Shown here one piece after another: positions 8,584 through 17,328 of a stretch of DNA of 51,590 nucleotides (position 1 is the stretch's first letter; every line of letters starts with the position of its first letter). The translations under genes were made by a program, and so were the position numbers. Source of the DNA: Peptoniphilus_A hominis (GTDB taxonomy: Bacteria > Bacillota > Clostridia > Tissierellales > Peptoniphilaceae); NCBI RefSeq assembly GCF_040096015.1, contig NZ_JBBMFO010000011.1, positions 1 to 51,590 of the forward strand, read 5' to 3'. The notes under the pieces are model-generated. The model was not told the DNA's origin. It made no database searches and was given only the letters and a program-made list of their open reading frames with translations.

Positions 8584-10248
8584 TCACCTGCTTGCCTGGA
8601 TTTTTTCCATTATTTCTTCTTTCATTGCCCTTATCTTTCTTTTCGCTTCATCTTTATTTTCAGAAACTGCATAGGCATAAATTTTTAATTTTGGCTCTGT
8701 GCCTGATGGCCTTAAGGCAAACCAAGTTTCTTCGCCAAAATAAAATTTTAATAAATCTTGTGGATTTTCCTCGTCCTCTATATAGTCAACTTTTTTCTTT
8801 AGGTCGCCAATTTTTTCAAAGTCTTCAATCTTTCTAAAATCATCCATGATTTTTTTCATGATTTCTTTTCCATCTTTGCCTTCAAAATAAACTGAGTCTA
8901 AAAATTCTTCATAATAACCATATTTTTTATAAATTTCTTCCAAATAATCTCCTATTTTTAAATTTCTCTTCTTAAGGTAGCCTGCCAGCTCTGCCACAAT
9001 CATTGATGTGCCAATGGCGTCCTTGTCTCTTATGTGGTCGCCAATTACATAGCCAATGGACTCTTCGTAGCCAAAGATAAAATTCTTCTCGCCAGTTTCA
9101 TCCCAAATATTTGGAAGATTACAAATATTTTTAAAGCCCGTTAATGTTTCGAAGACTTCTACGCCATAGTCTGCAGCGATTTTTTTAATCAAATCGGCAG
9201 TTACAAGAGTCTTAACAAGAGCACCATTTTCTATATTTTTATCCTTAATTCTTTCCAAAATAAAGTTTCCAAGGATAAAGCCCATTTGATTGCCAGTGAT
9301 TCTAAAAATTTCTTCGCCCATTTCCATTACAGCCACCCTATCTGAATCAGGGTCTGTTGCAATAATTATGTCGGCATTTTCTTTTTTTGCAAGTTCTATT
9401 GCCCTGTCAAAGGCCCTTGGGTCTTCTGGGTTAGGATTTGTCACATTGCTGAAATCTCCGTCGGGATTTTCTTGTTCAGGAACTACATAAACATTTTTAA
9501 AGCCGCGAAGGGCTAAAATTTTTCTCACATACTTATTGCCGCAGCCACTTAGTGGAGTGTAGACAATTTTTATTTCCTTGTCCACATCATCAGTAAGAGT
9601 GTGTTTTAATGTATTTCTGTAAAAAGATTTAGTGATCCTATCTCCAAGGAATCTTATATTTTCATAGTCGCCTAATTTTTTTAAGCTGGCAAAATCAAAA
9701 TCTAAGATGTCAATTTTTTGTGATTCCGCTTCCACCTCATCAGCAATGTCTGATAAAATTTGTGAGCCCTTTTCCCAATAAAGTTTAAAGCCATTGTAAT
9801 TTTTTGGATTGTGAGAGGCTGTAATCATTATGCCAGAAATAGTTTTTAAGTACCTAATTGCATAGGCAAGAAGTGGTGTTGGAACAATGCCTGGGAAGAG
9901 GTAAACCTTAATGCCCTTTTCTGCCAAAATTTTTGCAGTTAAAATTGAAAATTCGTAGGAGTAATGCCTTATGTCACGACCTATTACCACTCCTCTTTTC
10001 TTTGCATCTTCGCCAAGGCTGTCGATTAAATTAGCAAGAGCAAGAGCTGTTCTTCCTACAGTTAAATAATTCATGCGATTTGTGCCTGCGCCTAAAATGC
10101 CACGGAGTCCTGCAGTGCCAAATTCTAAATCCTTATAAAACCTGTCTTCAATTTCTTCATCATTATCTTTAATATTCAAAAGTTCTCGCTTCAAATTTTC
10201 ATCTAAATTTTCACTTGCAAGCCATTTTTCATAAATATCTCTGTACAT
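8584..10248 (-). CDS. pgcA: Phosphoglucomutase / phosphomannomutase (alpha-PGM)
   Basis: Interconverts glucose 1-phosphate and glucose 6-phosphate, feeding polysaccharide and glycolipid synthesis. The 554 residues match PgcA of Firmicutes. Visible motifs are TASHNPKNYNG with the phosphorylated Ser, the metal loop DPDSDRV, the sugar-specificity segment FGYEESIGY and the C-terminal phosphate-binding RPSGTEPKLKIY. GGAG precedes the ATG, in the two-base gap after ybaK. Phosphomannomutase activity cannot be excluded. Confidence 0.92.
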   Translation of the reverse strand: MYRDIYEKWLASENLDENLKRELLNIKDNDEEIEDRFYKDLEFGTAGLRGILGAGTNRMNYLTVGRTALALANLIDSLGEDAKKRGVVIGRDIRHYSYEFSILTAKILAEKGIKVYLFPGIVPTPLLAYAIRYLKTISGIMITASHNPKNYNGFKLYWEKGSQILSDIADEVEAESQKIDILDFDFASLKKLGDYENIRFLGDRITKSFYRNTLKHTLTDDVDKEIKIVYTPLSGCGNKYVRKILALRGFKNVYVVPEQENPDGDFSNVTNPNPEDPRAFDRAIELAKKENADIIIATDPDSDRVAVMEMGEEIFRITGNQMGFILGNFILERIKDKNIENGALVKTLVTADLIKKIAADYGVEVFETLTGFKNICNLPNIWDETGEKNFIFGYEESIGYVIGDHIRDKDAIGTSMIVAELAGYLKKRNLKIGDYLEEIYKKYGYYEEFLDSVYFEGKDGKEIMKKIMDDFRKIEDFEKIGDLKKKVDYIEDEENPQDLLKFYFGEETWFALRPSGTEPKLKIYAYAVSENKDEAKRKIRAMKEEIMEKIQASR

Positions 10249-10250
10249 AC

Positions 10251-10721
10251 TTACTCCTTTTTAATATCAGAAAATTCTCCATCAATTGCAGAAATTAATT
10301 CCTTGGGATTGACTTTTATTTGCATGCCAACCTTCCCTCCGCTAACATAAAAGTAGTCTAAGTCCTCTGCTGATGAGTCTATAAAAGTTTTAAAAGATTT
10401 TTTCATGCCAACGGGAGAACAACCTCCATGAACATAACCAGTCAGTGGAAGAAGTTTTTTTTGTGGAATCATTTCAATTTTTTTAGAATTTGATGCCTTC
10501 GCTGCCTTTTTTAAATCAAGTTCACTGGAAACAGGAACGACGAAGACATAATGCTCGCCATCCTTTGCTTCTGTGACAAGAGTTTTAAAGACCCTATTTT
10601 TGTCTTCTCCTAATTTTTCTGCAACATCTACTCCGCCAATTCCGTCCTTAGTTGAGTATTCGATTATTTCAAAATTTATATTTTCCCCTTCAAGGATTCT
10701 CATTGCATTTGTTTTTTTCAT
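10251..10721 (-). CDS. ybaK: Cys-tRNA(Pro)/Cys-tRNA(Cys) deacylase, YbaK/EbsC family
   Basis: A 156-residue trans-editing enzyme that hydrolyses mischarged Cys-tRNA(Pro). It has the family pattern: KTNAMRILE at the start, FKTLVTE with the conserved lysine, VPVSSELDLKKAAKA in the middle, and GYVHGGCSPVGMKK around the substrate pocket. It is the first gene of a four-gene unit. The strand is clear and no internal break is seen. Confidence 0.92.
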   Translation of the reverse strand: MKKTNAMRILEGENINFEIIEYSTKDGIGGVDVAEKLGEDKNRVFKTLVTEAKDGEHYVFVVPVSSELDLKKAAKASNSKKIEMIPQKKLLPLTGYVHGGCSPVGMKKSFKTFIDSSAEDLDYFYVSGGKVGMQIKVNPKELISAIDGEFSDIKKE

Positions 10722-10800
10722 AAAATCACCTTTTCATTACTTTAATTTTACAACAAAAAAGAATTTTCTTCATCTATTTAATTTTCTTCTTTAGCAAATT

Positions 10801-10824
10801 AAAAAAGACTGGTCTCGCCAGTCT
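10801..10824 (-). terminator. Terminator of the aromatic operon
   Basis: Minus-strand hairpin AGACTGG / CCAGTCT around a five-base loop, followed by six T. It begins two bases after the pabC stop codon. Confidence 0.88.
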
Positions 10825-10825
10825 C

Positions 10826-11539
10826 TTAAAATCCATAAATTTTTAATTTTTCTTGAATGTCCCTTGTCTTGTCAACGCCAGTAAATTTTATTTCGTCAAT
10901 TGACGTGACATTTCTCACGCCCATCAAGGAATTTGAAATAAAACACTCATCAAAACTTGCTAAATCTTTGGCATAAATTTTTTCTTCATTGATTTCAAAG
11001 TTTTCAAGGAGGAAATCTCTCATAGTTCCCCTTAAAAGTCCTGAAGAAATTTCTGGAGTAAAGATTTTATGATCTCTCACGAAAAAAATATTTGCAAAGG
11101 AAGTTTCGCAAACCTCATCCCTTTCATTTAAGAAAAGGGCTGAGTCATAACCACTTTCCACAGCCCACCTGTGCTCCAAAATATTTTCATAGTAACAAAG
11201 GCTCTTGTGATAAATTATTTTTGAAGTGCTATTTCTCCTAACCTTAGAAATTTTTAAGCTAAGGCTTTTATTTTCATCTCTGTAATTGTCCTTGCGACTT
11301 GTCAAAATAAAATTCTCATCAGAAACTATAAGCTTTAGGGCAAAATTTTTCTCTTTTGAATTTTTTATATAGCCATAAATTTTTTCCTCATCAATTTTTC
11401 TTTCAATGCCAAAAAATTTTAAAGACTTTTTTAATCGTTCTAAATGTTTTTCTAAAAAGAGAGGGTCGCCATCAACTACTTTTATAGTTTCAAAGGCGCC
11501 CTTGCCAAAGGAAAATCCATCATCAAATTCTATTTTCAT
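10826..11539 (-). CDS. pabC: 4-amino-4-deoxychorismate lyase (class IV aminotransferase fold)
   Basis: Releases pyruvate from aminodeoxychorismate to give p-aminobenzoate for folate. 237 residues, with the PLP lysine expected at K112 in IIYHKSLCYYENI. Other fold type IV features are FGKGAFETI near the start, ETSFANIFFV and the phosphate-binding TPEISSGLLRGTMR. The N-terminus is short but complete for the clostridial type. It overlaps the 3' end of aroF by 17 bases and is the last gene of the operon. The fused pabAB two genes upstream supports PabC rather than a branched-chain or D-amino acid aminotransferase. Confidence 0.88.
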   Translation of the reverse strand: MKIEFDDGFSFGKGAFETIKVVDGDPLFLEKHLERLKKSLKFFGIERKIDEEKIYGYIKNSKEKNFALKLIVSDENFILTSRKDNYRDENKSLSLKISKVRRNSTSKIIYHKSLCYYENILEHRWAVESGYDSALFLNERDEVCETSFANIFFVRDHKIFTPEISSGLLRGTMRDFLLENFEINEEKIYAKDLASFDECFISNSLMGVRNVTSIDEIKFTGVDKTRDIQEKLKIYGF

Positions 11540-12308
11540 TAAATTCTCCTAGGAACTTTGCAATTTTTTCATAAGTCTCGTAGTCAATAGTTTGCTGTCC
11601 ATCACTTTTTGCCAGGTCAGGATTTTCATGAACTTCAATCATGACTCCATCAAGACCAAGGGCAAGTGTCGCCCTAACCATGGGCTCAATAAAGTCTCGC
11701 CTGCCAGTGCCATGACTTGGGTCTATTATAACTGGATAGCCAGTCTTTTCTTTTATATAATAGGCTCCTGCAAAGTCAAGAGTGTTCCTAAGCTCAGTCT
11801 CAAAGGTCCTGATGCCTCTCTCACAAAAAATTATATTTTCATTTCCCTCAACTTCAATATATTTTGCAGCCATTTCCCATTCTCTAAGAGTTGCAGAAAA
11901 ACCTCTCTTTAAAATTATTGGCTTCATAGTTTTTCCAACTTTTTTTAAAAGAGCATAGTTATACATATTGCGAGAGCCAATTTGAAAGGCATCTACATAG
12001 TCCACCATAGCATCAACATGGTCTTCGCTTAAGACTTCTGTAACTATGGGTAGATTTGTCTTATCAGATGCTTCCCTTAAATATTTTACAGCTTCAAAGC
12101 CAAGCCCTTGAAAATCAAAGGGACTTGTCCTTGGTTTAAAGGCTCCACCTCTTAGAATGTCTATGCCCCTTTCCTTTAAGGCTTTTGCTTCTTCAATAAT
12201 ATGTTCTCGAGATTCAATGGAGCAAGGTCCAGCAATAATTATTGGCTTGCCTCCTCCCACATTTACATCTCTAATTTTTACAATTTTCCCTTTACTCATT
12301 TCACTCAT
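11523..12308 (-). CDS. aroF: 3-deoxy-7-phosphoheptulonate (DAHP) synthase
   Basis: Condenses PEP and erythrose 4-phosphate, the first step of the shikimate pathway. The 261 residues form only the barrel of the AroA(I-beta)/KDO8P-like type: AGPCSIES, LRGGAFKPRTSPFDFQG, QIGSRNMYN, LKRGFSAT and DPSHGTGRR are all present. It lacks the N-terminal ACT/ferredoxin-like or chorismate-mutase regulatory domain found in some relatives, so it may not be feedback-controlled by that route. The ATG shares one base with the pabAB stop (TAATG). A second in-frame ATG three codons on is an alternative start. In the operon it comes after the later enzymes. Confidence 0.93.
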   Translation of the reverse strand: MSEMSKGKIVKIRDVNVGGGKPIIIAGPCSIESREHIIEEAKALKERGIDILRGGAFKPRTSPFDFQGLGFEAVKYLREASDKTNLPIVTEVLSEDHVDAMVDYVDAFQIGSRNMYNYALLKKVGKTMKPIILKRGFSATLREWEMAAKYIEVEGNENIIFCERGIRTFETELRNTLDFAGAYYIKEKTGYPVIIDPSHGTGRRDFIEPMVRATLALGLDGVMIEVHENPDLAKSDGQQTIDYETYEKIAKFLGEFNENRI

Positions 12309-14320
12309 TATCCTTTGCTTCCCTCAATATCTATCTCATCAAAATTATTGTAATAAGCTCCTAGTGCATTGAGAGACCCCTTTGCCTTTAAGACAATTTC
12401 CTCAAATTCTTCTTCTGCATCTGATAGAAGAATTATGGCTCCACCTACTCCAAGAGTCGCCCTGTCTTCTTCTATAAGGGCAGTTCTTATGACAATATTA
12501 AAATCCATTGTAGAATTATTTGATATAAAACCGATTGTGCCTGAATAAATCCCGCGAGGATAATTTTCCAACTGGTCAATGATTTCCAGTGTGCGTTTTT
12601 TTGGCGCACCTGTCATAGACCCGCCTGGAAAAGTATTTTTCAGCACATCAATTATATCAACATCCTCTTTAATTTTTCCCGAAACTGTAGTCACAAGTTG
12701 GTGGAGAGTTTTATAGGTCTCAACATCCATTAACTTTGGCACTTCAACTGAACCAATCTCACAAAATTTACCCAAATCGTTTCTAAGTAAATCCACAATC
12801 ATTAAATTTTCAGATTTGGTCTTCTCTTCATTTCGAAGTTCATCAATAAGTTTTTGATCTTCTTCTAGGTTGTTTCCTCTCCTAATAGTACCCTTAATTG
12901 GCTTTGTCGTCACAATTTTATTTTTATCCACCTTTAAAAATCTTTCCATGGAAGATGAGGCAATTTTTATCTCATCTAGGGGCAAGAAGGCAGAGTATTG
13001 TCCTGGGCTTTTTTCTCGAAGATTCATGTAATACTTTTTGCCATCGAGCTTATCATAGATGTCTAAGCGATTTGTAAGACATACTTCGTAAGTCTCTCCC
13101 TGGCAAATTAAGTCTTTTATCTTTTTTATGTCCTCTATATAAGTTTTTTTATTCTTTACAAATTTTAATTTTGGAAAATCTTTCTTGCTTGTCTCTTTAA
13201 TTCTTTCTTCAAAATTTTCTTCCAAAATATTTTTTATCTCTTTAATCCAATCTTTGTCCTCTTGGCAAGATAGGATGTAGAGCTTTTCATCTCTGTGGTC
13301 GTAGACAAGAGCCCTGTCGCAATACTTAAAGTAAGCGTCGGGATAGTCGTAGGAATTCTTATTTGTGACCTTTTCTGTATCTTTTTTTAATTCATAACCC
13401 AAGTAGCCAATGTAGCCCAATTGAAAATCAAAGGGAAGTGATTCCTTGTAAGTCCATCTCTTTCGATTTTCTTTTAAATAAGTGAAGATGTCTGTATTAA
13501 AGCTTTCCTTTTCTCTTCCATCAAGAAAGGTTTTTTCTACAAGACTTTTATCCACGTCATACTTTATTGTGTGAGCCTTTGGACCTTGCAATCCAAAAAT
13601 TGAAAACCTTGAAAGACCTTCTTCCACCTTGCTTGAGTCCAGCCAAAGAGTTTTATGGTCATATTTATAAAGTTTTTCATAAATATTTTTTGTATCAAAA
13701 CTTTTATCAATTATTTCATAATAAAATTGGTCTTCCTTATAAAATTCTCTGCAAATATTTATAAAATTCTCAATTAATTTTTCGCCGCATTCACTTGCTA
13801 TGGATTCAGGATGAAATTGAAGGCCATAGATTGGCTTAGTCTTGTGAGAAATTGCCATGACAACTCCATCGGGAGTCCTTGCGTCAATATTTATACTTTC
13901 AAGTTCCTTATCCTGGCAAGTTAGTGAGTGATATCTAGTTACAACAAAATTATTTTTTATTCCCTTAAATAAATTTTTGCCATTGTGAATTACCTGGCTA
14001 AGTCTGCCGTGCATGGGTTCACTTGCCCTTAAAATTTTGCCACCATTATAATAATAAATTCCCTGATGACCGAGGCAAATTCCCAAAATTGGCTTATCAA
14101 GTTTTTCAATGATGTCTTTACAAACTCCAAAGTCCTTTTCCTTATCAGGGCTGCCTGGACCTGGAGAAATAATTACATTGTCAAAGTCTAAATCTAAAAT
14201 TTCCTCATAAGTCATCTCGTCATTTTTAATTACAAGAGGTTCAATACCACTGACCTTTCCAATTAACTGAAAGAGGTTGTAAGTGTAAGAATCGTAATTG
14301 TCAATTATAAGTGATTTCAT
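12308..14320 (-). CDS. pabAB: Aminodeoxychorismate synthase, fused PabA-PabB
   Basis: Converts chorismate and glutamine to 4-amino-4-deoxychorismate. Residues 1-190 are the glutamine amidotransferase: ISPGPGSP, the nucleophile C82 in GICLGHQG, and HPES. Residues from about 215 to the end are the chorismate-binding PabB half, with PIKGT near residue 474, DLLRNDLG, and TFPGGSMTGAPKKR. The lysine of PIKGT marks PabB; anthranilate synthase has alanine there. The amidotransferase-first order also fits PabAB rather than TrpEG. It overlaps aroQ by four bases (ATGA). With pabC in the same operon, p-aminobenzoate synthesis is complete. Confidence 0.92.
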   Translation of the reverse strand: MKSLIIDNYDSYTYNLFQLIGKVSGIEPLVIKNDEMTYEEILDLDFDNVIISPGPGSPDKEKDFGVCKDIIEKLDKPILGICLGHQGIYYYNGGKILRASEPMHGRLSQVIHNGKNLFKGIKNNFVVTRYHSLTCQDKELESINIDARTPDGVVMAISHKTKPIYGLQFHPESIASECGEKLIENFINICREFYKEDQFYYEIIDKSFDTKNIYEKLYKYDHKTLWLDSSKVEEGLSRFSIFGLQGPKAHTIKYDVDKSLVEKTFLDGREKESFNTDIFTYLKENRKRWTYKESLPFDFQLGYIGYLGYELKKDTEKVTNKNSYDYPDAYFKYCDRALVYDHRDEKLYILSCQEDKDWIKEIKNILEENFEERIKETSKKDFPKLKFVKNKKTYIEDIKKIKDLICQGETYEVCLTNRLDIYDKLDGKKYYMNLREKSPGQYSAFLPLDEIKIASSSMERFLKVDKNKIVTTKPIKGTIRRGNNLEEDQKLIDELRNEEKTKSENLMIVDLLRNDLGKFCEIGSVEVPKLMDVETYKTLHQLVTTVSGKIKEDVDIIDVLKNTFPGGSMTGAPKKRTLEIIDQLENYPRGIYSGTIGFISNNSTMDFNIVIRTALIEEDRATLGVGGAIILLSDAEEEFEEIVLKAKGSLNALGAYYNNFDEIDIEGSKG

Positions 14321-14757
14321 TTTTGCTCCCTTAAATAATTTTTTAGATAAATTATTGCCTTTTTGTAGCCTTCTATTCCATAGCCTTCAAAGGATTTTAT
14401 AACATAGGACCTTATAAAATTAACTTGCCTAAAATCTTCACGCTCTGAAACCTTTGAAATGTGAACTTCAACTGTGGGAATGCTGACAGCCTTTAGGGCA
14501 TCTAAAATTGCCACGCTGGTGTGAGTGTAGCCAGCTGGATTTATAACAATGCCGTCAACTTTTTTGTAGGCAGCTTGAATTTTATCCACAAGATCCCCTT
14601 CATGGTTTGATTGAAACTCCTGGATTTCAATGTTTTCTTCATGAGCAACTTGGTCTATTAATTTTAACAAATTTTCGTAAGTATCCCTGCCATAAATATT
14701 GACTTCGCGAATTCCAAGCATATTCATATTGGGACCATTAATTACTAAAATTTTCAT
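14317..14757 (-). CDS. aroQ: Type II 3-dehydroquinate dehydratase
   Basis: Third step of the shikimate pathway. The 146 residues match the dodecameric type II enzyme: INGPNMNMLGIRE at the start, the catalytic tyrosine in NIYG, FQSNHEGDLVD, NPAGYTHTSVAILDAL, and the catalytic histidine in EVHIS. The start lies inside the end of the upstream fusion gene (20-base overlap) and the stop overlaps pabAB, so it is fully embedded in the operon. Confidence 0.95.
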   Translation of the reverse strand: MKILVINGPNMNMLGIREVNIYGRDTYENLLKLIDQVAHEENIEIQEFQSNHEGDLVDKIQAAYKKVDGIVINPAGYTHTSVAILDALKAVSIPTVEVHISKVSEREDFRQVNFIRSYVIKSFEGYGIEGYKKAIIYLKNYLREQK

Positions 14758-16246
14758 AATTTTTTATTTCCTCCAGAATTTTCTCCAAAGTCTTTTCCTC
14801 ATCTTCAATAACTTTTATCTTTATGTGTGAAATATCTTGGTAAATTTTATTTCTCTCTCCATACATTTTTTCTAGGGTCTCAAAATTTTTTGAGAGAGGT
14901 CTTCCCTCTGTCTCAAGATTTTTTATGTCCCTGTCTAAATATATTACAAGTGAGTTTTGCAAAAGAAGGTCTCTATTAATCTCCCTTAGGGGTGTGCCGC
15001 CGCCAGTGGCAATTATTATTCCAGTTTTTTTGGAGACCTCTTCTAGTACACTTGTCTCAAGGTCTCTAAAATATTTTTCGCCTTTTTTTTCGAAAATCTC
15101 TGGGATTTTTCCTTCCCTTTCCTCGATTAATTTATCTGTGTCAAAGTAAACTCTATTTAATTTTTCTGACAATAGCCTTGCCATTGTAGTCTTACCGCAG
15201 GAAGGCATGCCAACAAGGGCAATATTTTCCATGTCACTTTTCATTTTTAAATAAGTTTTTTCTATTAAAGATTCATCTAATTTTTCATCTAAAAAAAGTT
15301 CTCCTGCAAAGAAGGCTTGAGCAACTAACATTAAAAGTCCATTCATAGTTTTTATGCCAAGCTTCTTCCCATCTAAAATTAATTTTGTATTAAGGGGATT
15401 GTAAATTAAATCTATTACAGCCTCTAGCTTTTTAAATTTACTTAAGTCCACCTTGCACTCCATATTATTTGGGTGCATGCCTACTGGACTTGCATTAATA
15501 ATTAGGTTAAAGTCACTAAATTTTTCTATGTTGTCGTAATTATTTTCTCCCCTTCTGCTAATGACAACTACCCTTTTGGCTCCCCTATCAGCTGCAAGTT
15601 TTTGAACCATTTTACTTGCACCGCCAGAACCAAGAACTAAAATCTTTTTATCTTTAAGGTCAAGGTCAAAATATTTTAAGGAATAATCAAAGCCAAGATA
15701 GTCTGTGTTATAGCCAAATAATTCTCCGTCTCTATTAACAATTGTATTAACTGCACCAATTTCTCTGGCAAGAGGGTCAACCTGGTCTAAATATTTTATA
15801 GAAAGTTCCTTGTAGGGAATAGTAACATTAATTCCCCTAAAATTTTTCTTTTCAAAAAAATCTTCCACTTCATTTTGTTTTAAATTTTTTAAATTATAGT
15901 CATATCTTCCAAATAACTCGTGAATTTCCTTGGATTTGCTGTGGGACAAACTTTCACCAATAAGTCCAAACTTAAAATTTTCATCCTTAACTCTCGAAAT
16001 TATTTTTTTGCTCTCCTTAAAAATTTCACAATAAATTGGCTTTATGGCATCTTTAAATTCTGGAGCAATTTTATTTTCCAAGTTTTTTATAATTTCATCT
16101 TCCCGACCCGAGTCTTCTGTTTTTAAATTATTATTTGCTTTAAAAATTCCAATCTCCTTGGAAATTTCCATTCGCTTTTCTAAAAGATGGACAATTTGTG
16201 AATCAATTTCGTCCAAATTTTTTCTTGACTCATCTAAATTTTTCAT
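14738..16246 (-). CDS. aroE: Trifunctional chorismate mutase / shikimate dehydrogenase / shikimate kinase
   Basis: One uninterrupted 502-residue frame with three domains. Residues 1-88 are an AroQ-class chorismate mutase (LDEIDSQIVHLLEKRMEI, then the FKA lysine). Residues about 94-340 are AroE: lysine in VTIPYK, asparagine in GAVNTI, aspartate in YNTDYLGF, the NADP loop LGSGGASK, and NASPVGMHP. Residues about 342-502 are shikimate kinase: Walker A GMPSCGKTT, FDTDKL, the arginine in YFRDLE, ATGGGTP and the lid EGRPLS. All expected catalytic residues are present, so each domain should be active. It covers steps 4 and 5 of the pathway plus the first committed step towards Phe/Tyr. It overlaps aroC by four bases and aroQ by twenty. 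Confidence 0.92.
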   Translation of the reverse strand: MKNLDESRKNLDEIDSQIVHLLEKRMEISKEIGIFKANNNLKTEDSGREDEIIKNLENKIAPEFKDAIKPIYCEIFKESKKIISRVKDENFKFGLIGESLSHSKSKEIHELFGRYDYNLKNLKQNEVEDFFEKKNFRGINVTIPYKELSIKYLDQVDPLAREIGAVNTIVNRDGELFGYNTDYLGFDYSLKYFDLDLKDKKILVLGSGGASKMVQKLAADRGAKRVVVISRRGENNYDNIEKFSDFNLIINASPVGMHPNNMECKVDLSKFKKLEAVIDLIYNPLNTKLILDGKKLGIKTMNGLLMLVAQAFFAGELFLDEKLDESLIEKTYLKMKSDMENIALVGMPSCGKTTMARLLSEKLNRVYFDTDKLIEEREGKIPEIFEKKGEKYFRDLETSVLEEVSKKTGIIIATGGGTPLREINRDLLLQNSLVIYLDRDIKNLETEGRPLSKNFETLEKMYGERNKIYQDISHIKIKVIEDEEKTLEKILEEIKNYENFSN

Positions 16247-17328
16247 CTTTCACCTTCCATTACTAAGTCTAAAATTGCAATAGCAGTAATCATTTCAATG
16301 GCAACTAGGGCTCTTGGCACAATTGAAGGGTCGTGTCTTCCCACAATTTCTAGGTCTACATTTTTTTTATCTCTTAGTGATATGGTCCTTTGTCTCTTCC
16401 CAATGGAGCTGGTAGGCTTCACTGCTGTCCTAAAAATTATTGGCATGCCACTTGAAAGTCCACCAATTATTCCCCCGTGCTTGTTGGTCTTAGTCTTTAC
16501 TTGTCCATTTTCATAATAATATTCATCATTGTGACTGCTCCCGCACATTTTTGCTGCCTCAAATCCAGAGCCAAATTCAATTCCTCTTATGCCGGGAACA
16601 GAAAAAACTGCGTGAGAAATTACCGACTCGAGAGAATCAAAAAAAGGCTCGCCAATGCCCACTGGCATATTTAAAATAAAAGTCTCAACAATTCCGCCAA
16701 GGGAATCTCCCTCTTCCTTTGCCCTTAAAATTTCTTCCTGCATTTTTTCTCTTGCTGAATCTTCAAAAACTGGGAAGTCTTCATTTTTTAAATCGTAAAG
16801 TTTTTCTTCGCCAATATCATTTAAATTTAAGTCAATGTCACTTTCATCGCCTAAGCTTTTTATCCTAGAGAAAATTTTTATGCCCCTCTTTAAAAGCAAA
16901 TCTTCAGCAATAGAACCTGCAATGACTATGGGAGCAGTCATCCTGCCAGAAAATTGTCCGCCGCCTCTTATGTCGTTAAAGCCCTTGAATTTAACATAGG
17001 CTGGATAGTCTGCGTGAGATGGGCGAGGTCTGTCCTTTATGTTTTCGTAGTCCCTGCTTCTTTGGTCCTTGTTCTCGATAATTGCACATATTGGTGCCCC
17101 ACAAGTTATGCCTTCAACTTCTCCACTTAGGATTTTAAAATCGTCATCTTCCTTTCTAGCAGTGGAAAAATTATTCCTGCCAGGTCTTCTTCTCTCAAGG
17201 TTTTTTCTTATTAAATCTTTATTTATTTTATATCCTGCACTAATTCCCTCAATGACAATTCCAAGATTCTCAGAATGTGACTGACCAAAGAGTGTTACTT
17301 TAAAATTTTTGCCAAAGCTATATGACAT
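16243..17328 (-). CDS. aroC: Chorismate synthase
   Basis: Converts EPSP to chorismate with reduced FMN. The 361 residues have family motifs in order: GQSHSENLG, RRRPGRNNFSTARKEDD, the ADYPAYVKFKGFNDIRGGGQFSGRMTA region (conserved HADY/D/G-rich FMN site), GSSHNDEYY, GGIIGGLSSGMPI and VGRHDPSIVPRA. It overlaps aroA by 11 bases and the fusion gene by four. Full length, no irregularity seen. Confidence 0.96.
   Translation of the reverse strand: MSYSFGKNFKVTLFGQSHSENLGIVIEGISAGYKINKDLIRKNLERRRPGRNNFSTARKEDDDFKILSGEVEGITCGAPICAIIENKDQRSRDYENIKDRPRPSHADYPAYVKFKGFNDIRGGGQFSGRMTAPIVIAGSIAEDLLLKRGIKIFSRIKSLGDESDIDLNLNDIGEEKLYDLKNEDFPVFEDSAREKMQEEILRAKEEGDSLGGIVETFILNMPVGIGEPFFDSLESVISHAVFSVPGIRGIEFGSGFEAAKMCGSSHNDEYYYENGQVKTKTNKHGGIIGGLSSGMPIIFRTAVKPTSSIGKRQRTISLRDKKNVDLEIVGRHDPSIVPRALVAIEMITAIAILDLVMEGER

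Noticed and set aside
11592..11912. Plus-strand open frame of 106 codons opposite aroF
   Set aside because: It is a shadow of the DAHP synthase reading frame, without start signals.
12308..14320. Anthranilate synthase (trpG-trpE) as the identity of the fused protein
   Set aside because: The PIKGT motif and the amidotransferase-first order are those of aminodeoxychorismate synthase, and pabC is in the operon. No trp gene was seen.
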